A stretch of 64,000 nucleotides of DNA, from positions 62,001 to 126,000 of the forward strand of contig CAADGV010000012.1 in the NCBI GenBank assembly GCA_900696645.1, in the 5' to 3' direction. A program made the position numbers and the translations under genes. Shown here one piece after another: positions 38,445-47,032 of the stretch (the first letter of the stretch is position 1; every line of letters starts with the position of its first letter). Source of the DNA: an uncultured Chlorobiota bacterium (GTDB lineage: Bacteria; Bacteroidota; Ignavibacteria; UBA10030; UBA6906). Below the pieces are notes generated by a model. It was given only the letters and a program-made list of their open reading frames with translations, ran no database searches and was not told the DNA's origin.

Positions 38445-40949
38445 ATGGCACTTTCAAAGAAAGCAAAAATCTGGATTATTATCCTCGGCATTCCGGTTGT
38501 GCTGATTCTCGGAGCCGTAGGGGCATTGAAATTCTACTTCACCAGCGAACGACTGAAGGCTCTGCTCATTCCGCAGATCGAATCGGCAACGGGGCGCCAA
38601 GTCGCGATCAGCGATATCAGCCTCAACATATTCCCCGCAATTGCGCTGGACATCCGCGGGCTCACCATTGCCAACAAGGCGGAATTCTCGGAGAAACCAA
38701 TGCTGGCACTTGACAGGATGTTGGTTGATGTGAAACTGCGACCCTTGTTCGACAAGCGCGTGGAGATTTCCTCGTTGCTTCTCGAAAAGCCGAGCTTGAT
38801 TCTCGAGACAAACGAAGACGGATCCGTGAACTACAGGGAGAAACCCGCGCCGGGTGAGGAAGAACCTGCACCGACGGGCGAACCTGCAAGCCTGGCAGGA
38901 GTTCTGCTTTCCGATCTGCGCATCATCAACGGATACATCGAGTTAGCAGACAGGCGGTATAATTCGCGGCAGGTGTATGGCGGATTCCATGCACAGGCGA
39001 GCGCAGACTTCAACCCTTCCGCCAACATTGCGCGCATCGAATGCAAAGCAGCCATCGATAGCTGGAACTACGGTTCACTCACCTCTATGCTGATAACCGA
39101 TTGGCGCATTACTGCCGATGCGACCCTCCTCGTTGATGTCTCGAAAAACATTCTCACAATCGAAAACGGAAAGGGATTTCTGAACAGCATTCCGCTTGAT
39201 GTGTCGGGCACTGTTGATATGATGGACAAGCCGAAGATGGATCTTGCGATCGAAGCAAAGAATGTGAATGTCGCGCAACTGTTGAATCTCACGCCGAGGG
39301 AGTATGTGGAGAAAATCAAGGGTGTGAAAGGAAACGGCGACGTCGAGGCGAAGTTCATCATCAAAGGAATGTACGACAGCGAAACGCAAACGCTTCCCGA
39401 CATCACAGGCACCATCAATAGTACAAATGCCTCTATTCAGTATCCCGATCTCCCGAAGCCCATAACGAACATCAATATTGTTTCGGATGTTGTCAGAACA
39501 AAGAATCAGCAGGAATTTCACATCAGGAAACTCTCTGCCAATTTGGGACAGAACCCCATCTCTGCAACTGTTGACATCATCAACTTTGACGATCCCTCTC
39601 TTATGATGGCAATCAATGCGGCGCTGAACCTTGCCGAAGTGAAAGAGTACTATCCCGTTGAAGCCGGAACAACGCTCAGCGGTTCTATGAAAGCCAACGT
39701 CAACATTGCGGGCAAGATGAGTAACCCGGATGCTATGAAAGCTGCCGGAACCATGGAATTTCACAACGTTACCATTGCCACAGCAACAAGCAAGAATCCG
39801 GTCAAAGACATGAACGGCACGATCACGTTCAACAACCAGATTCTTGAATCGAAAAGACTATCGATGAATATCGGCAAATCTGATCTGGCACTGGCATTTA
39901 CCGTCAGGAATTATCTTTCGATGATGTCGGATAAGAACGATGCGCCGAAGGCAACAGCAAACGTATCGCTGACATCGAACCGTCTCTTCACTTCCGACAT
40001 CATGAGCGATGAAGAAGCGAAGCCGTCGGGCGGCCCTGCCCCACCGAAACAAGCAAAAGCAGCAATGCCTCTTCCAAATGTTGACATGGAAATAGCGGCG
40101 AAGATCGGCACACTGACGATGCAGAAGTTTGAGATGAAGGATGTCCGTGGAACGATGAAAATCGCCAACGGCATCATCAACATGCAAAACCTGACTATGA
40201 AGATGTTCGACGGCGCGATTGCAAGCAAGGGCACGGTGAACCTGCAGAACCCGCAACGTCCGACATTTAATCTGAATCTTGACATGAACAGCCTCAACGC
40301 AAACTCGGCGTTGTCCTCTTTCACATCGTTCGGCCAGCGATTGTTGGGTGACATGAATATGGATATTCACATCAGCGGAGCGTTGGACGATACGCTCGGA
40401 TTGATTCCGTCATCGTTGAATGCAACCGGCAACGTTGGTGTGAACAACGGCAAGTTGCAAGGCGTGAAGGTGAACCAGCAGATTGCAAGTCTGCTCAACG
40501 TTCCGGAGGTTTCTGACTTAAGCTTCAAGGATTGGGTGAATGCTTTCTCCATCAAAGACGGGCGGGTCAACATCCCCGATTTGAAAATTGCCGCTCTCGG
40601 CGCTGACTATACCATCGCGGGATCGCAAGGGCTGGACGGTTCGATGGATTTCAAGATGGCTTTGCTGCTGTCGGAGGCAACTTCGGCAAAGGCGAGTGTC
40701 CCCGGCTTTGCGGGCGAAGCGCTCAATGCCCTCAAGGAACCGAACGGCAGACTGAAACTCGACTTCCTCGTCGGCGGATCAACCGACAATCCCAGAGTTC
40801 AGCTTGATACCCAATCGTTGCAAGCCCGCGCCGCCGAGTTTGCAAGATCAAAACTCGACGCGGAGAAACAAAAGCTGCAACAGAAGCTTGAAGATGAAGC
40901 GAAAAAGAAGGGCGGGGACCTTCTCAAGGATTTGTTCAAGAAGAAATGA
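38445..40949 (+). CDS. AsmA-family envelope protein
   Basis: An 834-residue protein with one N-terminal helix (IWIIILGIPVVLILGAVGAL) and a long periplasmic part of repeated beta strands with the AsmA start (IPQIESATGRQVAISDISLNIFPAIAL, shown in part) and the AsmA_2 C-terminal domain (LGLIPSSLNATGNVGVNNGKL). The last 30 residues are lysine-rich (LQQKLEDEAKKKGG). AsmA-like proteins are thought to help lipid transport or assembly at the outer membrane. The ATG 38445 has GGGAG 7 nt upstream; a TTG at 38409 is less likely. Confidence 0.86.
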   Translation: MALSKKAKIWIIILGIPVVLILGAVGALKFYFTSERLKALLIPQIESATGRQVAISDISLNIFPAIALDIRGLTIANKAEFSEKPMLALDRMLVDVKLRPLFDKRVEISSLLLEKPSLILETNEDGSVNYREKPAPGEEEPAPTGEPASLAGVLLSDLRIINGYIELADRRYNSRQVYGGFHAQASADFNPSANIARIECKAAIDSWNYGSLTSMLITDWRITADATLLVDVSKNILTIENGKGFLNSIPLDVSGTVDMMDKPKMDLAIEAKNVNVAQLLNLTPREYVEKIKGVKGNGDVEAKFIIKGMYDSETQTLPDITGTINSTNASIQYPDLPKPITNINIVSDVVRTKNQQEFHIRKLSANLGQNPISATVDIINFDDPSLMMAINAALNLAEVKEYYPVEAGTTLSGSMKANVNIAGKMSNPDAMKAAGTMEFHNVTIATATSKNPVKDMNGTITFNNQILESKRLSMNIGKSDLALAFTVRNYLSMMSDKNDAPKATANVSLTSNRLFTSDIMSDEEAKPSGGPAPPKQAKAAMPLPNVDMEIAAKIGTLTMQKFEMKDVRGTMKIANGIINMQNLTMKMFDGAIASKGTVNLQNPQRPTFNLNLDMNSLNANSALSSFTSFGQRLLGDMNMDIHISGALDDTLGLIPSSLNATGNVGVNNGKLQGVKVNQQIASLLNVPEVSDLSFKDWVNAFSIKDGRVNIPDLKIAALGADYTIAGSQGLDGSMDFKMALLLSEATSAKASVPGFAGEALNALKEPNGRLKLDFLVGGSTDNPRVQLDTQSLQARAAEFARSKLDAEKQKLQQKLEDEAKKKGGDLLKDLFKKK

Positions 40950-40958
40950 TTCACAACC

Positions 40959-41006
40959 GTAGGGACGTTCTCCAAAGGAGTCCTTGGGACAATTGAGCGT
41001 CCCTAC
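40959..41006. repeat. GTAGGGACG inverted repeat
   Basis: 9-bp arms GTAGGGACG (40959-40967) and CGTCCCTAC (40998-41006) flank a 30-nt centre that itself has CTCCAAAGGAG. It is related to the hairpin at 17984-18011. It occupies the whole gap between the AsmA stop and rsmA. Confidence 0.65.
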
Positions 41007-41013
41007 ATACATC

Positions 41014-41808
41014 GTGAAAACCATCCGCCCAAAACAATCCCTCGGTCAGAATTTTCTTCGTGATGAGAATATCGCGCGCAAGATCGTCGGGTCGATGGAG
41101 ATTCATCCCAACGACCTCGTCTTGGAAATCGGCCCCGGCGAAGCAGCACTAACCAAACATCTCGCTCAACTCACTGACCGATTGATTGTTGTTGATGTCG
41201 ATCGCCGCGTAATTGAACGCATGCAGGAAATGTACCCGAACGGCGAAGTGGAGGTTCAGCACAGCGATTTCCTTCAGTCTGATTTTGCGGCAATTCTGCA
41301 AGAACGAGATTCGGCCACACTTCGCATCGTCGGCAACATTCCATACAACATCACAAGCCCGATTCTGTTTCATATTCTCGACAACCGTTCGCATGTCAGC
41401 GATGCGACTCTCATGATACAGAAGGAAGTTGCCAGGCGGCTGGTTGCACAGCCGGGTACTAAAGATTACGGAATTCTTGCCGTTTCTTGCCAAATCTTTA
41501 CGGATGTCGGGTTGCTGTTCGACGTCTCGCCCAAATGCTTTTTTCCCTCACCCAAAGTTACATCATCCGTCATACGGATGAAAATCCTTCCGCAGCCGCG
41601 GTATGCGCTGCATGACGAGGCGTTCTTCAGGAGTATGGTTCGGGCGGTGTTCGGCAAACGCCGCAAGACATTGCGCAATTCATTGAGCTATTTTCTCGAC
41701 CCTCTCCCTTCCATCCCGGAACGATTCGATTTGTCGAGACGCCCTGAAGACCTGTCGCTGCGCGAGTTGGCGGAGTTGGGAAACATCCTTGCGACAAAGA
41801 GGGCATAG
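41014..41808 (+). CDS. rsmA: 16S rRNA dimethyladenosine transferase
   Basis: A 264-residue RsmA/KsgA methyltransferase that dimethylates A1518 and A1519 of 16S rRNA. Motifs: QSLGQNFLRDENIARKIV at the start, LEIGPGEAALTKHLA (SAM site), NIPYNITSPILFHIL. The GTG at 41014 begins the usual KTIRPKQSLGQ start; a TTG at 40984, with AAGGAG 3-4 nt before it, would start inside the palindrome at 40959-41006. The start is therefore uncertain. Confidence 0.9.
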   Translation: MKTIRPKQSLGQNFLRDENIARKIVGSMEIHPNDLVLEIGPGEAALTKHLAQLTDRLIVVDVDRRVIERMQEMYPNGEVEVQHSDFLQSDFAAILQERDSATLRIVGNIPYNITSPILFHILDNRSHVSDATLMIQKEVARRLVAQPGTKDYGILAVSCQIFTDVGLLFDVSPKCFFPSPKVTSSVIRMKILPQPRYALHDEAFFRSMVRAVFGKRRKTLRNSLSYFLDPLPSIPERFDLSRRPEDLSLRELAELGNILATKRA

Positions 41809-41941
41809 AAGGCAACGTGTCCTGCCTCAATTGCCTGCGTTTCTTGGTTGCTTCTCTCTGCTTCATCGGCTATATTTTTCAGACATAACCACGCCTGTTT
41901 TCGCGACAGGGGATCCATTGACTGTTACAAGGAAAGTCACG

Positions 41942-44782
41942 ATGAGAAGTCTGTTTGCGTTTGCAGCAGTATGCTGCCTCATTTCATTCTTGCAGAACAA
42001 TACATCCGCCCAACGCGCCGACGGTTTTTGGCAGGACGTTGCCGAGCCGGCAATTCCATCGGTTGGCGAACGGCTGATCGTTCCGGTCGCGTACAGAACT
42101 GTTGAACTCAATCTGAATGCGCTGAAGAATCTTCTCTCCCAAGCCCCGTGGGAGGAAAACGTGAGAGCGTATCACTCGAATGTCCGGTTGAGTCTTCCTA
42201 TGCCGGATGGAACATTCGAACCATTTCGTATTGTTGAATCTCCCATCATGGCACCGGAGCTTGCAGCACGTTATCTCGAAATCAGAACATACCTCGGTCA
42301 AGGAATCGATGATCCGACGGCAACCGTTCGTTTCGATGTAACACCCGCGGGATTTCACGCGATGATTATCTCCGCCGGCCCGACCGTCTACATTGACCCG
42401 TTCAGCCGCAGTACCACGCAGCACTACATCAGTTATTATAAACATGCAGTACTTTATGATGAGGCGCGCCGTTTTGAAGAGATCGGGGTTGAAGATCCGA
42501 ACGGCGAAATGGCGCGGGAGATTGCCTCGCTTGTTGCGGCAAACCGTTTCACATCCATCGGCGAACAGTTGCGGACATACCGGCTGGCGTTGGCTTGTAC
42601 CGGTGAGTACGCGACATTTCACGGCGGCACGAAGCCGCTTGTTCTCGCGGAAATGGTCACCGCAATGAACCGTGTGAACGGCATCTACGAACGCGAGGTA
42701 GCAGTCCGCATGGTGCTGATTCCGAACAACGATACGTTGATTTACCTGAATGCCGCAACGGATCCTTACACCAATAACAGCGGTTCCACAATGTTGGGTC
42801 AGAATCAAACAACCCTTGACAACATCATCGGCAATGCGAATTACGATATCGGGCATGTGTTCAGTACAGGAGGAGGAGGCATTGCAGGGCTCGGCGTTGT
42901 CTGCCGTACAGGCAACAAGGCTCGCGGGGTTACAGGCCTTCCTTCACCTATCGGCGACCCCTTTTATGTTGACTACGTTGCTCACGAAATGGGGCACCAG
43001 TTCGGGGCAAATCATACGTTCAACGGCAACTCCGGATCGTGCAGCGGCGGAAACCGCAATGCTTCGACCGCCTATGAACCCGGAAGCGGCTCTACCGTTA
43101 TGGCATATGCAGGTATTTGCAGTCCGCAGAACATTCAAAATGCCAGCGATGATTATTTTCACGGCGTCAGCATCGATGAAATTGTAGCGTATACAACAAC
43201 GGGGTTCGGTGCCGGGTGCCCCGTAGTAACGTCAACCGGAAACTCGGCGCCGGTTGTTGATGTGCCCGCTTCCGGGATCGTTATTCCGCTCAACACGCCG
43301 TTCTTCATGCCGGGCTCGGCATCCGATTTCGACAATGACCCCATGACCTATACGTGGGAGCAATTTGATCTCGGCCCTGCAGGGCATCCCAATACACCGA
43401 GCGGCGGCGCCCCGATTTTCCGCAGCTTCAAGGGAACGGCATTGGATTCCGTCCGATTCTTCCCGCGCATGTCCGACATTCTGAACAACACGCAGACAAT
43501 GGGCGAGATACTTCCGAGTTATGCGCGTACGCTTACATTTCGTTTGACTGCCCGCGATAACAGGGCCGGCGGAGGCGGGGTAGGCAAGAATTCGACCGCA
43601 ATCAGTGTCAGCGGAACAGCCGGACCTTTTGCCGTAACAGCTCCCAACACGTCCATCACATGGTTAAGAAACTCGGTTGATACAGTACGATGGAATGTTG
43701 CAGGAACAGATCTGGCTCCGATCAGTTGCGCAACGGTCAACATCCTTCTTTCCACTGACGGCGGAGTGACCTATCCGACGGTTCTTGCCGCCAACACGCC
43801 CAACGACGGCGTTCAGGCAGTAACCATCCCGAACATTCTCACTACGACGGCACGAGTCAAGATCGAGGCAGTAGCAAATATCTTCTTCGATATCTCGAAC
43901 GTGAACTTTGCCATCGGGCCTGTTGCATCACCGTCGCTTATCTCTCCCGTAAATGCATCCACGGGCAATCCCACCTCGACTTCGCTGCGGTGGCGAACTG
44001 CCAACGGTGCAGCAACATATCATGTGCAGTTCTCGAACGATCCGTCATTCATCAATCTGATCGTGAATGATTCGACGTTGACGGATACTTCGCGTGCTGT
44101 CAGCGGCTTGCTGAACAATACTCTCTACTACTGGCGTGTCCGTTCGAAAAATGCCGAAGGTGTCAGTGGCTGGTCGGAAACGTGGAATTTCAGAACAATC
44201 ATTGCTCCGCCCGCTGCCCCGGCCCTTGTTTCTCCCCCCAACAATGCAGTCAACCAACCGGTGTCGCTGACGCTGCAATGGAGTTCCGTTATTTTTGCAA
44301 CATCATACCAACTTGAAGTGGCAACCGATTCAGCGTTTACGGCAATAGTTGTCGATGATTCGGTGGCGGGAACATCACGCGGAGTCACGCTACTGAACGA
44401 CATCAAGTACTACTGGCGTGTCCGTGCACGCAACGCTGGAGGATTGGGTAATCCCTCACCCATCTGGAACTTCACAACCGAAGCGGCACTTTCGGTGGCA
44501 GGACGGCAGGGGATTCCATCCGATTTCCAACTGATGCAGAACTACCCCAATCCGTTCAACCCGTCAACAGTGATCGAGTTTGCGTTGCCGCGTGAAGTGA
44601 TCGTGACGATGGAGGTGTTCAGCCTTATCGGAGAGCGCGTTGCGTTGCTTGTTGATGAGAAGAAGACTGCGGGATACCATTACATCACATTCGATGCGAA
44701 GGGACTCGCCAGCGGATCATACATCTACCGCCTGCGAGCAGGAGATTTCATACAGACGCGCAAACTGGTTTTGTTGAGGTAA
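41942..44782 (+). CDS. Reprolysin-like zinc metalloprotease with two FN3 domains and T9SS sorting domain
   Basis: A 946-residue exported protease. A signal peptide (residues 1-25, ending SAQ) is followed by a propeptide-like region; the zinc-binding motif HEMGHQFGANH begins at H348 with a Met in the later SGSTVMAYAGIC (Met turn). Two similar FN3-like units (about residues 660-755 and 756-850; both end in YYWRVR) precede the type A sorting domain (NYPNPFNPSTVIEF ... LVLLR). AAGGAAA is 7 nt before ATG 41942; the longer frame from 41789 overlaps rsmA and is rejected. Likely a surface or secreted protease that digests proteins outside the cell. Confidence 0.88.
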   Translation: MRSLFAFAAVCCLISFLQNNTSAQRADGFWQDVAEPAIPSVGERLIVPVAYRTVELNLNALKNLLSQAPWEENVRAYHSNVRLSLPMPDGTFEPFRIVESPIMAPELAARYLEIRTYLGQGIDDPTATVRFDVTPAGFHAMIISAGPTVYIDPFSRSTTQHYISYYKHAVLYDEARRFEEIGVEDPNGEMAREIASLVAANRFTSIGEQLRTYRLALACTGEYATFHGGTKPLVLAEMVTAMNRVNGIYEREVAVRMVLIPNNDTLIYLNAATDPYTNNSGSTMLGQNQTTLDNIIGNANYDIGHVFSTGGGGIAGLGVVCRTGNKARGVTGLPSPIGDPFYVDYVAHEMGHQFGANHTFNGNSGSCSGGNRNASTAYEPGSGSTVMAYAGICSPQNIQNASDDYFHGVSIDEIVAYTTTGFGAGCPVVTSTGNSAPVVDVPASGIVIPLNTPFFMPGSASDFDNDPMTYTWEQFDLGPAGHPNTPSGGAPIFRSFKGTALDSVRFFPRMSDILNNTQTMGEILPSYARTLTFRLTARDNRAGGGGVGKNSTAISVSGTAGPFAVTAPNTSITWLRNSVDTVRWNVAGTDLAPISCATVNILLSTDGGVTYPTVLAANTPNDGVQAVTIPNILTTTARVKIEAVANIFFDISNVNFAIGPVASPSLISPVNASTGNPTSTSLRWRTANGAATYHVQFSNDPSFINLIVNDSTLTDTSRAVSGLLNNTLYYWRVRSKNAEGVSGWSETWNFRTIIAPPAAPALVSPPNNAVNQPVSLTLQWSSVIFATSYQLEVATDSAFTAIVVDDSVAGTSRGVTLLNDIKYYWRVRARNAGGLGNPSPIWNFTTEAALSVAGRQGIPSDFQLMQNYPNPFNPSTVIEFALPREVIVTMEVFSLIGERVALLVDEKKTAGYHYITFDAKGLASGSYIYRLRAGDFIQTRKLVLLR

Positions 44783-44808
44783 GAAAGCAGACGGGAAGTT
44801 CGCTGTTC

Positions 44809-44830
44809 AAGGCCCGCTTCGGCGGGCTTT
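44809..44830. terminator. UUCG-loop terminator between convergent genes
   Basis: A 9-bp stem AAGGCCCGC/GCGGGCTTT (one G-T pair) with a TTCG tetraloop, 27 nt after the protease stop and 6 nt before the beta-lactamase stop on the other strand. It reads as a T-ended terminator for the plus gene (CTTTGATGTTT) and can also serve the minus gene (rich A tract). Confidence 0.8.
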
Positions 44831-44835
44831 GATGT

Positions 44836-45753
44836 TTAGTGTGATCGTGCAACAAGATAGTCCCAACTCATTTTGGCAATCCCGGCAATAATACCTTCAT
44901 TTGTCTCGTTATTCTCCTTCGAGTTTGAAACAAATACCGCAAGGGCAAAGTGCCTTCCATCGGGCAGCGTCACGATGCCAATGTCGTTCACGGCTGCCGC
45001 TACTCCCGATTCGTCCCTCCCTGAAGTCCCTGTCTTGCGAGCGACGATGGTTCCCGCAGGCAGGTTGCCCTTGATTCTCTTCGGCCCGGTTGAGGTTTCG
45101 ACCATAATCTTCCACAACAATTCGAAACTGCTTGAAGAGAGCAGTTCTCTTCGATAGAACAATTCGAGCAATTGAACCGCTGCGCCCGGAGTTGTCCAAT
45201 TCGTGAATTGAACTTCCCAGGCTTTGTGCATTTCCTCCTCCGTCGTCTTGATGGAGACGTCATGAACTCCTAAACCATGAATGAACTCCTCCACTTTTTC
45301 CGTCCCTCCAGCGAGCGTGAAGAGAATATCACATCCGTTATTGTCGCTTTGAGAGACCGTGTAAGCGAGAATATCGCTCAGCGGGAGTTCAACATTCCCA
45401 TCAGGATATTTTTCCCTCAGCGGGCTCCAGGTATCGGGCAACAAATCCTGTTTCGCAATTCTGATTTTCTGATCGAGTGAGAACCCGCCTTCATCCACTT
45501 TGTGAAGGACGGCCAGCGCGAGGTGGAATTGGTACACACTTTGCATCGGGTAATGCTTATCGCCGCCAACAATCAGCAGTTCCCCGTTGTCGAAGTTTAT
45601 GATTGCAACACCAACGTCTGCCCGCTTTGTTTTGAGAAACTCTTCAAGATCAGCCTTCAGGTGGTCGAATTGAGCAATGGCGGATTGAAGAAAGAGAAGA
45701 GTCAGAAAGCCAGCGGCCACAGATTTCAGGGGAATCATAGAGTCTTTTCTCAT
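44836..45753 (-). CDS. Class A beta-lactamase homologue lacking the SxxK lysine
   Basis: A 305-residue exported protein of the class A2 beta-lactamase type (PER/CfxA/CepA-like). The signal peptide is residues 1-27 (ending AIA). The nucleophile motif reads SVYQ at residues 72-75; usual enzymes have SVxK. The codon for Q75 is CAA (45529-45531), one base from AAA. The other motifs are intact: SQSDNNG (SDN), TEEEMHK (E166 region) and ARKTGTSG (KTG). Without the lysine it should hydrolyse penicillins poorly or not at all, so it may be a binding protein or a decayed enzyme. The start overlaps the upstream stop as ATGA; an internal ATG at 45738 is possible. Confidence 0.8.
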   Translation of the reverse strand: MRKDSMIPLKSVAAGFLTLLFLQSAIAQFDHLKADLEEFLKTKRADVGVAIINFDNGELLIVGGDKHYPMQSVYQFHLALAVLHKVDEGGFSLDQKIRIAKQDLLPDTWSPLREKYPDGNVELPLSDILAYTVSQSDNNGCDILFTLAGGTEKVEEFIHGLGVHDVSIKTTEEEMHKAWEVQFTNWTTPGAAVQLLELFYRRELLSSSSFELLWKIMVETSTGPKRIKGNLPAGTIVARKTGTSGRDESGVAAAVNDIGIVTLPDGRHFALAVFVSNSKENNETNEGIIAGIAKMSWDYLVARSH

Positions 45754-46970
45754 TGGTTGGCGAATCCGTATTTCACAAACGCAAAACTTCCGAACGCCCG
45801 CAACGCTTCCGCCTGGGCGTGTACCGTGCCGATGTCGCCCACTTTGTATCCGTCTTCGCCACCGTGCAGGTTCCATCCGTTACGGATACCGTTATCGCTC
45901 TCACGATGCAGCGTAACTGTTGCCTTCCCGTGGCCGTTCGTCCAGACGTGGTCAAGCATGCGTTCGATCTTGCCGGGCAGATCGGCGAGCTGGTCGTGCG
46001 CAATCAGATACGCTTCAAGCAGAAAATTCACGAACGCGCCGTTGCCGTCCATATGTGTTTGATAAAAATCGGTTTGATCAACCCAGTTTGCTTCGGGGCT
46101 CATGATATGCCGGGCGGTAGCAACGGCAATTGTTCTGAACTTCCCGTCATTCGTCGCACGATACAGAGCGGCGGCCACGGCGCAGTAACCCGTCCCGTGC
46201 CACGGTAATTCTTTCCCGAACGCCGCGCGGCCGGGTCGCCCTTCCCATCGTCCGTTTCCTTTATACAGAGTCTTTTCGACGCCCGGTGTTTGTCCGTCAC
46301 CGTTCCACACAAGCAGCGCATCGTCGAGATAGCGTTGTTCGCCCGTTGCGTTGAAGAGCAAGCAGGCAACCGTCACCATCTGATTCATGTTGCTGTTGGT
46401 GAAGATCGGTTCGTTCACGCGTGCAGTAGGCGGCCAATTGTACCACGTCCAGAAACCTTCATGGTTGGAAAGCCGCCCCTCTTTGCGTGCGCCGTCGTAG
46501 CGTTTCGCAGCATTCGTGACCAGCGGCGTGTTGATCTTTCCGGTTACATCCCACCACTTGAGTTCAGCGAGCGCTGCCCATGCCCTGTCGTCGACCCAGT
46601 AGCCGTTGTCGAGACGGGTTAAATTGCGCTGTACGATGTGATACCGCAGCAACGCGCTATCCCTTGTTACTGCAAATAGAAACGCATCGCCGATGGCCCC
46701 GTACGCCCCTTCCCAACCGGGAGTGTACACGCGATGGAAGAGTCTGCCGATTGCGTAGGCACGCTGAAGCCAAATTTCAGTAGGTTTGTATTGCTGTGAG
46801 ATTGCGGGGGCGGGTTGCGCAGGAGTTGTTTTCCCTCCTTCTTTCGAAAGATAAACGATAGCCGCAACCAACAGAAGGGCACCAACCGCAATCAGGATTT
46901 TAATTGCATTTCCATTTCGCGGAACGCCTTCTTCCGTAAGATGATTTTTCCGTCTCGACCGCTTTGTCAA
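45750..46970 (-). CDS. Membrane-anchored six-hairpin glycosidase-like protein (GH76-like)
   Basis: A 406-residue protein. An N-terminal membrane anchor (IKILIAVGALLLVAAIVYLS) is followed by an (alpha/alpha)6-type domain with WVDDRAWAALAELKWWD, NSNMNQMVTVACLLF, ELPWHGTGYC and VDQTDFYQTHMDGNG. The acidic pair near DDRAW matches the DD motif of GH76 endo-mannanases, but I only suggest this family. The TTG start has weak support. It ends with an ATGA overlap into the beta-lactamase gene, so the two are cotranscribed, and lies 62 nt after the beta-helix gene. Confidence 0.62.
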   Translation of the reverse strand: MTKRSRRKNHLTEEGVPRNGNAIKILIAVGALLLVAAIVYLSKEGGKTTPAQPAPAISQQYKPTEIWLQRAYAIGRLFHRVYTPGWEGAYGAIGDAFLFAVTRDSALLRYHIVQRNLTRLDNGYWVDDRAWAALAELKWWDVTGKINTPLVTNAAKRYDGARKEGRLSNHEGFWTWYNWPPTARVNEPIFTNSNMNQMVTVACLLFNATGEQRYLDDALLVWNGDGQTPGVEKTLYKGNGRWEGRPGRAAFGKELPWHGTGYCAVAAALYRATNDGKFRTIAVATARHIMSPEANWVDQTDFYQTHMDGNGAFVNFLLEAYLIAHDQLADLPGKIERMLDHVWTNGHGKATVTLHRESDNGIRNGWNLHGGEDGYKVGDIGTVHAQAEALRAFGSFAFVKYGFANQ

Positions 46971-47032
46971 TTCTTCACCAATGTCATGATCATGAATTCA
47001 TCGATGTGGGCTGAGGAAATTGTCCGCCTCAC

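Noticed and set aside
41789-41941. N-terminal extension of the metalloprotease
   Set aside because: It overlaps rsmA; ATG 41942 has AAGGAAA and a signal peptide.
44836-45753. Acquired antibiotic resistance gene
   Set aside because: The catalytic lysine is missing, the gene is coupled to a glycosidase and has no mobile element around it.
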